From Siphonodentalium dalli (Eukaryota; Mollusca; Scaphopoda; Gadilida; Siphonodentaliidae), in assembly GCA_032622095.1 (NCBI GenBank), contig CP136061.1, forward strand, positions 93,619,345 through 93,683,344: a stretch of DNA of 64,000 nt. Reading direction: 5' to 3'. This document shows positions 37,901-49,900 of this stretch, one piece after another. Made by a program: the position numbers and the translations under genes. The notes beneath the pieces were generated by a model. It was not told where the DNA came from. It saw only the letters and a program-made list of their open reading frames with translations, and ran no database searches. Positions within the stretch are counted from its first letter, which is position 1. Each line of letters opens with the position of its first letter.

Positions 37901-40900
37901 AGGAGAAGCCCTCAACTGAACTATATGGATTACGTCTCCGGCCTTGTGTCAATCAGGAGGGTTAAAATTTTATTGCTGTGCCGACCCCACTCACATCCGT
38001 GTCCAGATTAGTCTCGCATGAATACACCCGCATTCTATCTATTGTCTAGTCAGTTTTTATTCCTCCTCGCCAGGACAGGATCGTTTCTATTTTCTCAAGG
38101 TTGTATCTTTCTGTGTTGCGAGTTTATCGACTCAATATTTATTGTTGATATTACAAACTTGCAATTTATTGTACCCGATAGTTAATTAATATTTCTCACA
38201 TCCGAAACGGGAACTTTTTTCGTTTCACTGTATCCGTAATTTGTTTCCGTGTTTTCTGTTTTCCTCAAGACGGCTTTATCTTCCAACAATTGGAATTAAG
38301 ATGGCCATCTTGACAATGACTAAAGAAGCACATAGCTTACTTGTGGCAAAACCACATAGTGCATATTGTGCCACACATACGGCGTGATGACTATCATGAC
38401 TTACAATTGAGGACGCAATGTAGTACGGTATGCGATGTCTCCTAATTTCGTGCTACACGTGTTTCACTTTACATAAGTTTCCGTCGACTCGCTTCGGTTA
38501 TTTCGTAAGTTCCGTTGCTTTGTATCCTAATGTATACTGCCAAATCATACATGGCACTGCTCTGTTAATTCGCAGAAAGTTGCACAGGACAGCCATATCC
38601 TCCTTTGTAATAATTTACATGAATAAATACGAAGATAGTACTTGTTATCACTCTCAGATGACAATTCACATTTCTTTCGACTGAGCGATCTGTAATATTG
38701 TTTTAACGATCAATACCTGCGAATCTACGCCCGCCAGTATGTATGAGCGCGTGGTCTTGTTAGACACATGACAAATGTAATAACACATTACATCGATTTC
38801 AAGGTATTTAGAAAATTCTACCTTGTCTATCACGATTAAATATCATATAACTCATTGTATCATCAGTACAATAGTTACTAACACTCCGTAACAGGGGGAT
38901 GGTATTCGTTATCACATATATAACCACACTTCGAATTGATGTGTTGTCTGACGTTCTAAATATTGTGTTGCATTCTTTACATCCATGTATGTACAGTTTG
39001 GGTTCCTACGAATTATTGTTCACCAACTGCAATGAAGTGAAAACTTTGTGGCCTGACACTAAGCCATCTTACCGTAGGCTCTAATATGCCTCGGCGTGGG
39101 CGAGCTTGCAAGGATGTATTGCACGCCGTAATAGTTCCATACATTGTACATGACAATCATATCATATCAGGGCCTCATGTATGCTGTCAGGACTGACTAC
39201 TAGTATGAGCAAGAATCGCGGGTCGACAGTGGGTCGTCAGGCACACTGTCGGACGAGGATTCTTTTTAAAAGAAGAAGAAGAAAGAAGAAAAAGAAAAAG
39301 AGAAGAAAGAAGATGGGTGGGGAAGACTCGTTGTCACGTGACGCTCTTGCTCTCATAGTCTAGACATAGCGCACCAGCCGAATGGCCTTCTGACTCTTCC
39401 CCATGGTGCAGTGGCCCACATCATTACAAGATGGGGTCCAGTCGATCCCCTGGAATCGTAATACCTTCGGGATACATCCAGGCCACTCCTTCACCGGTAG
39501 GACAGAAAGGCTGAATGATCTGGGTGGGGAAGACTTGTTGTTGCGTGCCTCCAAGTGCTGCACCAAACAACCTTCTAACTCTTCCCCATGGTGCAGGGGC
39601 CCACATCTCCACAAGATGGGGTCCAATCCCCTGGAATCGTAATACCTTAGGGATACCTCCAGGCCACTCCTTCACCGGTAGGAAAGAAAGGCTGAATGAT
39701 CTGGGTGGGGAAGTCTTGTTGCGTGCCTCCAAGAGCTGCACCAACCAGCCTTCTATCTCTTCCCCACGGTGCAGTGGCCCACATCTCCACACGATGGGGT
39801 CCAATCTCCTGGAATCGTAATACCTTCGGGATACCTCCAGGCCACTCCTTCACCGGTCATTTTGCAATTTTGTTCATTCTGCTACATTTGATCATTTCGA
39901 AATGTACCCGACACTCGTTATGTGCGCCATCATAGATCACTGATACTTCTATGCTTGTTCATCAAGTCCGCAGTGGTGTTCTCTAATCCCATATATACTG
40001 GTATGCAATGATACCTTGGATCATGATGGCGTTCCCTGCTCTCTACATTATACGAGGCTGGAGTACAGATGTGTGGCATGATATAATGAAACCTCATACC
40101 TCGCTATGATATCTGCAGCATATCATTTTTATATCTGGTTTGTGTATCACAGGGAGCAATTTACTTTCGATATCTGATTAGCAAATCATCTCACATTGAC
40201 ATGATTAGATAGCATTTTTATAACATCATACATGTATAAAGAAATTCCTCGCTATTACCGGTATCCACATTTCAGTGGCAAATCGCGATGCGATTCCAGT
40301 TAATTTGCTCCCTGGTGTATCATAAGCATTCTGATATCTTATGGCCTACACAATGGCTGCATGTGCCATCAGTTCATAATGTGAACTGTCGAGAGAGCGA
40401 AGAAGATAACACAGAGAATAGGATGCAGCAAAGTTATACTTGCTCGGTTGTCTCGCTAGCATGAATTATATGGCACTACCTGGGATGTTTATTCCAAAAA
40501 CAAGGGGGGCGGGCGGTACACATTTGAGCAATGTCGTAATCTGAATTGGGAGCTCTTTCACGTAACATAATCATATCTGATTCATGACTAAATCACATTT
40601 ACATGAATCATGTTTCGGAAGAGTACATTCCCATCGAATTTGGATATTAATTAACTTTATTGCTCGTGCCTCCTCCTGGGCTTGCATTCTAATCCATATA
40701 GTTCAGTTGAGGGCTTCTCCTTGGCGGAAAAATATAATATTTAAAAATAATATTACTTTTTCCTTAAGGGAAGCCCGAAACTGAACTATCATAGATCCCT
40801 CCCATGGTGGTGCCATTCCCAACCCCGCGACTCGCAAATCTCATGATTAAGTCGGAAATAAAAAACTGACTAGACAATAGATAGAATGCGGGTGTATTCA

Positions 40901-43900
40901 TGCGAGACTAATCTGGACACGGATGTGAGTGGGGTCGGCACAGCAATAAAATTTTAACCCTCCTGATTGACACAAGGCCGGAGACGTAATCCATATAGTT
41001 CAGTTTCGGGCTTCCCTTAAGGAAAAAGTAATATTATTTTTAAATATTATATATTTCCGACGAAATCCTGAAAAGTTACCCATAATTCTGCTGTGGTTAA
41101 GGAGTTGATTATTTAGGGCATTACTGTAAATGTACAAAAATTATAACAGTCTGTAAAAACATCTCCACCATGAAGAACATGGAGAAATAGATAAACTCTG
41201 TTCTTATATTCATTATATTGATATTTCTCCACTAATGAAATTTTACATGCTTACAAAATGTTTTACAATTGCAGGTATTCTACTCTGTGATGCCTTTCGT
41301 TAGCAAACTCGAGGAAATGCTGAACATTAGGGCAGGTAAGAATCAGGGGTAGTTTTTAATTTTTTTCATTTGTATATCATTTTGCAGCATTGGGTAGATC
41401 TTGTATAGTATACCCTACCAATACATGTTTTTTCATTGTAATTTGGTTAACAGAAATCGGAAATTGCTTCACAAATTGCAATCCGAATCAGGCTAAATCG
41501 TTTAATAGCAAATTTGAGGAAATGCTGAACTTTATGGGTGGTAAGATTCTTCATTCATTAATTCATTGTTCATAAAAGTCGAGGAATTGCTGAAAATTAG
41601 GGCTGTTAAGATATTCATTAATTGATTCATCTTTAGCAACTTGAGGAAATGCTGAACATTGGGGCCAGTCCTATTGGTGTTTGTGTTAGCTCAGCTATTT
41701 TAGACCCAAATTCTGTAATATAATGGGCTATTATTCTATTAAGCTCCAAAACTTTTAACTGAAGTTTATACTATGTACATGTATGTAGAGCATGCCTTTT
41801 TAAGCATAGATTCATACCAATTAACACGGCTGATCATTCACAGAGTCTATGAATGGCCTGATAATGTGTGTGAAATTAAGGTGTCAGTGTCATAGGTAAG
41901 AATTATTAATTGAGTGTTGTGTCTATGGTATGTGTGATCTACTGTGAGTGAACTGTAAGGTATCAGGTGTGATATTTGAAAATGACTAATTGAGTGTTGT
42001 GCCTATTGTACGAGTAAACTATCGTGAGTGAACTCTTAACGATACGGGCGGCAATCCTTGAAATAGGGTGTCTGTCATTTGGAGAATGAGGTCCCCAGAG
42101 GGTGAATTTAGTGATGCTACCCCGCATAGCGGGCTAGCATCACCAAATTCACCCTCTGGGGACCTCATTCTGCTTACACATCAGCAGAATGAGGTTCCCA
42201 GAGGGTGAATTTGGTGATGCTAGCCCGCTATGCGGGGTAGCATCACTAAATTCACCCTCTGGGGACCTCATTCTGCAAATGACAAACACCATATTTCAAG
42301 GCTTGACGGGCGGGCGGCCTTGGTGGTGGGTATGCTGTTAAAATATTCACCTCCATCAAAAACCGCCATAAACAGAAAGAATAGTAAAATATAGATAGAC
42401 TTTATTCTTACACCAATCAGAAATATGGCATAAACAGAACATGTATGTTTAAATATTGTAAATTTTGTTTGCTTTGTTATGTAAACAAAAGCAAAAAACG
42501 TTACATTTCCTGGCTTTTGTTTAGATCCGGATATGGTAAACATAAAGAGTGTTATTTGTTACTTTTCCTGATATGGAAATAATAAAGAGCGTTTATATCA
42601 TGTGTGTGTGATTAACCAAAATATAATTGCGCTGTGTTATGTAAACAGAAGAACAACTTCTGTAACGAGCAGGCTCTTGTTTACGTACACCATCGTAAGT
42701 CTTGACGACACTATACTATTTATGCGCTGATTATGTTTGGCATATGAACAAAACTATACATATTTTAATATTCCTTCTGTTGATGGCGATTTGAACAAAT
42801 ATGAATATTTCGAACGCCGCCCGTGCCTTTAAGGTGGACATGTATGTTGGTAGTGAAGACACTTGTTAATGTGAAGTTATAGAGGCAAGTAACTTTTTCC
42901 CATGTCAACCAATTCTATACTAAATACTCTTTGACGAGTAGTTGTTCCTTAGAACATTCCCACCTATGAATAGGATTCCTTCTGCAATTTGTATTATCTG
43001 TCATCATTATGCATGAATATTCCTCCAGATGAATAATATACTCATACTCTGTATACTGTTTATAACTGAGTGGGATAATCCATATTGGTACCCAATAGTA
43101 GAGTTTTACTTCGTAAATCATTGGGATTTAGAATTAACTGGTTAACCCCAAATTCGCGTTCGTAACGCCACAACGAATTGTTGCCCGCCCTGAATGAACT
43201 GTTGCCCGGTTTGCAATCACGGTCAGCTTTCGTGACGTCACGAGTGAACTGTTGCCCGACCCGAGCGAACTGTTGACTGGCCCGAACGAACTGTTACATG
43301 GTTTGCAATTTCCGTGACGTTTCGGCTATTTCCGGAAATTTCCGGTTTCGTTTTTTAATTATACCGGATTTCCGCATTGTCACTGTCACTATTAAAGAGT
43401 ATGATTAATTAGCAATGACCTGATTATATACAAGTAAATGTATTGGGTAACAAAGCAATTATTTCATGTGTCTTTTGGGAACAGGCAAAATTGTTGTCCC
43501 TAGGAATCAGGAATGACTATCGAACTGTTGCCCTCGGCCTTCGGCCTTGGGCAACAGTTCGATAGTCATTCCTGATACCTCGGGACAACAATTTTGACTG
43601 TTCGCAAAAGACACATGAAATAATTGCTTAATAATATATATTTTTTGGCAGGTCAACATGAATGCGGGTACATGAATGGATCACCGTCGATCTCTATATC
43701 AGAACTAAGACATCTGGCTGTCGATTACATAGACACTGCAAAGTTCTCAAATGGGGTTGATGTAAGTATTTACTCAGTCTTGTTAAACTTCAGGCCGACA
43801 TATATTATAATGGGTCTGATTACCTGTCATAAACATTCTCTTTCGCAAACACCAGGATTCCAAGTCAATAGCACCAATCAAAGCTCACTATTAGTCAGTG

Positions 43901-46900
43901 CTGAGTCTGGACGTCGCGAGACCGTTAGTGCAATTACCCAAACAAACATCTATCAATTTCATTCATATTTGGTATATAGGTCTGTTGCAACAATATCTCA
44001 AACAAGTTCGAAAACCAGGTTTGTCCAATCTTTTATACGAGAGTTATGGTACTTAGTTTGTCAATTTTTATCGTTCGTGACGGTTAACACGATCAGTATA
44101 ACAAACTTTTAATTCGGCAGTTGCAAAATTATTACTAGTACCGCAGTAAGATTACCCGCGGATGCTGCATGTCAACCACTTGATCATGGTTGAATGGCGG
44201 TCATTAACGCCCTCCAATCTTGTTAAACGGGTTGATTAATTAGAGCATAGCTGTACATGTATGTTTACAGGCTGGTTTTTACTGGCAAGAAATTCAGGCC
44301 ATAAATAAAAATACTGTGTTCTCAGGCACCTCATCTGATCATCCAAAGAGATCTCATATAAAGATGTGATTTGCAAATTTATCAAAATTTTCATTGAGTT
44401 CAAAACTAAATCTGAAATTAGGGACCTGCGAATATTCGAGATTCGATTCGATGTCGATATTGTCGAGAGCGACACCGAATCTGTCCACTGATTCGGATAT
44501 TTTGGAATCTGTTACTTTGGTGTAGTCTCATTTTTTTTACGTTGAGATAACACATACCAAATGACCTGAAATGACCTAAAAAATTGAATCACAAGGTTTC
44601 CAACATGGGTAATTTTAAATGCATGCCGTTCAGAATAGACGTGCATTATGCAAATTATGTGCTTCGATCACAACCCGCATATATTTGTAATCTGTATCGA
44701 CACTTTTTTATATAAATTGTCTACTTGGTGCGTGATCGCTAGAGGCGGAACTCCATTGATTACTGTATGTTTAGAACTTCAGATATCCAATTCAGATTAA
44801 TTGAATAAAATTCAATGCCAGTCGCCATTATGCGCGATAAAACATAGAGTGAAATGAACAGAAACCTTAGAACAATAGGTCTATTACGTTTTTAAATGGA
44901 CGTCATTGTGTGCAACCAGTTATCTGCGACACAGCTGGCATAATTCCAAGAAATTTCCTACTTTCAGTGTCTGTTTCCCGGGAAATCAAGCACACTGCAC
45001 CAAGTTTCGATCCGTTGAATCTTGTTGATAACATTTAACACTTGTAAATTATGTCTGTTTTCTGGGACCACATCTGTGAAGACAACTACTGTGAATATGT
45101 GATGTAGGTGTTTGATCTAACAGATAACTAAATTTGGTATCGGACTATAACAATTATATAGCTGAACAGTGTACCCATCTCCAAGTGTGTCAAATCTTTA
45201 TTATCTTTAATGTAGACAAGTGACTTCCATTCCATGGGTTTTGTGATACGTTGATTGAACTGTCTTTAAGTGTCTTGCTGTCCATGACGCAGCTAGATAG
45301 AAATTCAATGCAACCAGGGTTCACGCTGGCCCAAAATTCCCAGGTGCCAACACTATTGCCAATTGCATTATTTTTTGAGCCACTTTATATTTTCTGTTGC
45401 CACTTTTTGTCCGACCAATATTTTTTGGTGCGACTTTTAAATTTAAAAAAAACATTTTGTAACCATCGAATGTTAGCCATTCACGAGATATTTTCCACTC
45501 ATTTCATAAATTTTCATTTTGGCGAACATACAGCTTTTTGTGGCTTTCTCGTGGCATGGAACCCTAGTATGTTGCTTGGTTTAGACTGTGTAGCACACAA
45601 AGTTGTCAAATCAACCACGTTATTTGGACTATCTGAATGTCCAAAGAATCCAAAATCAGTAACTTTCTTCTTTTTAGAAGGATGTTGTGTGTCTGATGCA
45701 TTGTTGCCGAAATCAAATTTACACTTATAATTCATATTTGCTGTATGTTTGTGAAAGCTGAGTTACGAAGGACATATTTATGAAAAATTATCTAACATCT
45801 ATCAAAACAGTTTAGACTTCAGGAAGCCCTTTGTTTGACTAATATTTGTCAAATTGGAGTAAATAGCCGTACATGTACAAAGTGCTTTAATCGAGTAGAA
45901 ATTCAAAACCCGTTCAACCCAGAGATATAATAAGCCGAATTTGCCACGAATCTATTATACAATTTCAATTTGTATCCAATTAGCTACATTGTATGTCGCA
46001 ACCGGATATCAATGTGTTTTGTTTTTTTCGACTGATTGACTGCAAGCTGTATTATGTGCCCAATGGGTATCAATTGCCAAATGCCAAAAAGCTAGATGCC
46101 AATTTGTGTAGCAAATCGGGATGTTTTTGGTGCAAATTCATTTTTTTATAGCAATTTGCTAAATTGGCAATCGGCAGCGCGAACCCTGAATGCAACATAT
46201 CCCAAACCCTCCATGAGACTGAGCGTGACTTACCTATGTCATGATTTTCCTAAAAAAAAACACAAGTTCCAATGGATGGTTATGGAGATATTAACATTGT
46301 TATATAGTATCTAGTGAACTTTGCAGTTATTTGTCATGAGACACCGAAATAAACACTGGTAAACAATGTCAATCACTAGCTGATTCGATTCGAGGTGATG
46401 TCGATATCAGGAAGGAGATTTGATATCGAGATTCGATTTGATGCAAAATCCTCGATTCGCATATCCCTATCAGGGTTGTCAATAGGTACTGGTACCGGTA
46501 CCGGAACTGGCGGTAATCAGGAATGAAATCGGTACCGGTTCTGATGTCGAGTACCGACGGCTCTCGGTACTGATTATTGATTTCTATTAATATACATCTT
46601 AACAAATATAAAGGGTTAATTAAGCAGCTCAACATCGCGCCAAACAAAACTGCGATTGGTCATCGTGATATCATTAGCACATTCAACCATATAAGGCACC
46701 GTATGCCGCACTATGACAACTTGTCACTAAATTGACAGAATGCATGCATTGTGTAGGCGCTTGTGATAACTGCATTTCTTGGATGCGGCCGGATGCAATT
46801 ATGCACGTGCCGTTTCGCTGTATAAATTTATGACACATGCATCATTTGAGAGGAGTCTGTTGGGCTGCTTGGGCACCGACAAGTTCACAAGGCGCAAAAG

Positions 46901-49900
46901 TGCCAATTTACCAAACACCCAAATTACCATCGACAGGGCCTGGAACCTACGTCATAAAACAAAGTTTTTCACCGAAAAATGGCGGTTGCTCGGTGCGACT
47001 CGAAGTAATTATTTATCGTTTTTGCAAACTATGTTCATAAACCACTAAAAAAATCATTGTTTATGAGCTGTAAAATATTGTTTGCTAGCTCACAGTCATC
47101 TATACCGAGATATATATGTAACGGTTGTAAAGATTATCGCGTTCAGGTGGTTTCCGTCACCAATTTTCGAGGCATGTTTCAGAGTTTTGAAATGGTAACG
47201 CCTACATTGACTTTTAAAACTGGAATTGTGACATAAATGATAACGCCTACATATAGTCAACATTTGATTCCAAAATTGGGAATTTGGCTGAATTCTTTCT
47301 TTCACTTGCTGAATATCACAATTAGTTTTAGGACTAGTGAGTAGTGTATGCCTTCACAGTTAATGGAACTTATGGCAGCGCAAGAGTATAATTCTTCCCT
47401 CGCTATAAGTCCCCGAATATTGCCGAGGCGAATCGGTATACATCGGCTCAAAAGTAGACTACTTCACTTGTGCCAGGCTAATTAATACGTTTTTCACGGA
47501 ATAACTATCACAAGACATAAATGAATAAAATAATAAGTAATTATATGACCTTTATATATCAATATTATTATAGGGAATAATAAAAAGGGTCATTCTGGTT
47601 GATGCATCATATACATGTATAATTATAGGCTAAAATAAACCAAACTTTGATAAATGAATAAATCGCAATATCGCCACTGCCTGAGTTGAACCAGGAAGAA
47701 GCTTTAAGTTGTATTGTTCAATTTTTGTTTCAAATTCAAATGTTTCTGAAATTAATAAAAGAAAAAACTATTAAAGTGATGTGAAACACTCCGGTAAGGT
47801 GATCGAATAGAAGTGGAGAATAATCTTGTTCAAAGTAGTTATTTTTACAAATGTTATATCTAAATTAACAACACACACCGTCATTCTTATATACTAATTA
47901 AATGCAGTGACTGCCGATGACGAAATCGTTTATTTCGACACGACTCAGTCTCATATCGCTGACATTTGTCAATATATGCACACAACATGTAGAATTTAAG
48001 GTAATATAAAATAGTTTGACATATTATATATCAATACTATCGGATTCAGCATTCAATGATGCATGCATATATCGCAAGATGCCAGTGATGATAGCCGTCT
48101 GAAGTCGACAGACGTCGCAATGTAACTTATACCGATTGTATATATGGGAAACTACATATAGTACATCCCTGCCAGTCATTTTCTGAGTCCTTCGTGTATT
48201 CTCGCCATAACGGAAAAGCCCAACACCAAAAAACACGTGTGGTCTGGAATTCTACGGGTTCACAACAAACGCTAAAACAAGCGGGTGTCTATAACCGGGT
48301 ATTAGGAAAATTTCGGAAACGAAATACTCTGAATGATAACGTCTCGGCCGACTGAGCCGCCATATTTCGTCAGCCACGAACGTCGTGACTAAGCCGGCTT
48401 AGCTAGATAACCAGCCACGAAAATTGGTTGAGCCAGCCAGGAGGGGGGGGGGGTCTGGAAAATATTGCACACCCACCACCCCAAAAAATATTGTTTTCCT
48501 CCAAAATTTTGGGGACCCACCCCCTCTTTCTCATATTTTTATCAAAATTTCAGAGTTTTTTTTAGCCGTTCTTCAATAACTGTGTTAACTGTCTTACTAA
48601 TTGGTAAACACAGATCAGAAAAAAACGAAAAATAATCTGTATTTCCAGACGTTTCCGTGTTTTCAGTATCTAACAACAATAATAAAGCATTGTGTATGTA
48701 CACTATATGTCACAAATCGCCCTAGACCCCATTATAGCCTTAATAAATCGAGTGTGTTGTGTCTGACAGAGAACACCGACAAGTGTAAATAGTGGTAAAC
48801 AGGTCAGGGGTTCCACAATTATTTGTAGATGACCAAATAACTCTTTTAAGTCTTCTCCACCGGGGTGGGGGAGGGGAATTGTTTTTGGTTAGGTATACAC
48901 ATAGATATATGGTTATTATACCGCCCAATATACCGTCCGTCCGCACAATCATTTTGCATTATAACTCAAGAGTCGGTTGTCATATTTTTATGCCCTATCA
49001 GGCTATGGCATGGTGACGGACCAGAAATGGGGAACGAATATGCATGATATCACGGGTTGTGACTATTAATGCCTACCAGAGTTATGGGCCCTGTTCGACT
49101 TCATGAAATTCAGTCCGTACAAAGCTTTTGCAATATAAGATAAGTGTCGGTTGTTGAATTTTGATGTGGTTTGGTATGGTGATAGACCAGAATGAAGAAT
49201 TGAATGTCATTTCTTAATGCATCACTTTATTTCAGTTCATCTATTTGTAAGTGATAACAGTATACAATTAGAATTTTAGTTTAGTCTTGTTGAGCAGTAA
49301 AGCTCCAAGATGAAGTTCGGAAATTCAATGAGAATAGCATCACCTTCAGTTGGAATTGTCTGAGCAGTAAACAGTTAACGGTCTTTCATCATGACCAATT
49401 CAGTTTTATTTGGATAATTGTTGCAAATTAACATTACTTGCAATCATTCAAGATGAGAAATAACCAGGAGGAATGAATTTGATTACATGCCAGGACAAGA
49501 CAGTATTTCAGACATTAGAAATTTATGAGATACCCTTTTCAATTTCATGTTATGCAACAATCATGTTAATGATATATAGTCATCATTGAGTATTCACCAT
49601 GTATTATCCAATTTGTGATACAGTTTTTATTACTTTTATTCAAGTAATACAACTGGGTAATATATTAATTGTGTTACTAAATATTTCTTCCGCTAATAAT
49701 AAGTTTCCTGAACGCTATTACGGTGGTCCACTGTGAAGTGGTCCGGGATCCTGTGAAATCCAGAATGTTGCTAAATCTGAGACTAAAGAGTCACTATAGC
49801 TGCTATATAGAAAAAAATTACAAGCACGATTTTTTCCGCCTCTGGACCACCCACCCACCCCGACCCTATATACGAATTTTTTTTGTAAACCCCCCCCACC

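Larger units (their letters stand above)
37766..41126. mobile_element. pogo/Tigger-like element with ~270-bp inverted ends
   Basis: It starts CAGTAATACCCTAAATAATC and ends GATTATTTAGGGCATTACTG, with TA immediately outside both ends. Inverted similarity continues for about 270 bp (37766-38062 against 40858-41126), including 'gccttgtgtcaatcaggagg' and 'atgaatacacccgcattcta'. CAGTA... ends with TA duplication are typical of the pogo/Tigger branch of Tc1/mariner. No transposase is left. The middle holds the 39.3-39.86 kb tandem array and an extra inverted copy of a terminal piece (40695-40790). Confidence 0.8.

Noticed and set aside
39360-39853. Frames up to 126 codons on both strands around 39.4-39.9 kb
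   Set aside because: Produced by a ~180-bp tandem array with unequal spacings (185 and 178 bp). Both strands are open and there is no start or domain logic.
43624-44112. 162-codon frame as an independent gene
   Set aside because: Its first part is exon 4 of the LEM gene. The conserved peptide ends at a GTAAGT donor and the rest is intron read-through.
45251-45730. 159-codon frame as a hAT transposase
   Set aside because: It lies in a hAT-like element but lacks the C-terminal dimerisation signature or any zinc finger, and the opposite strand is also partly open.
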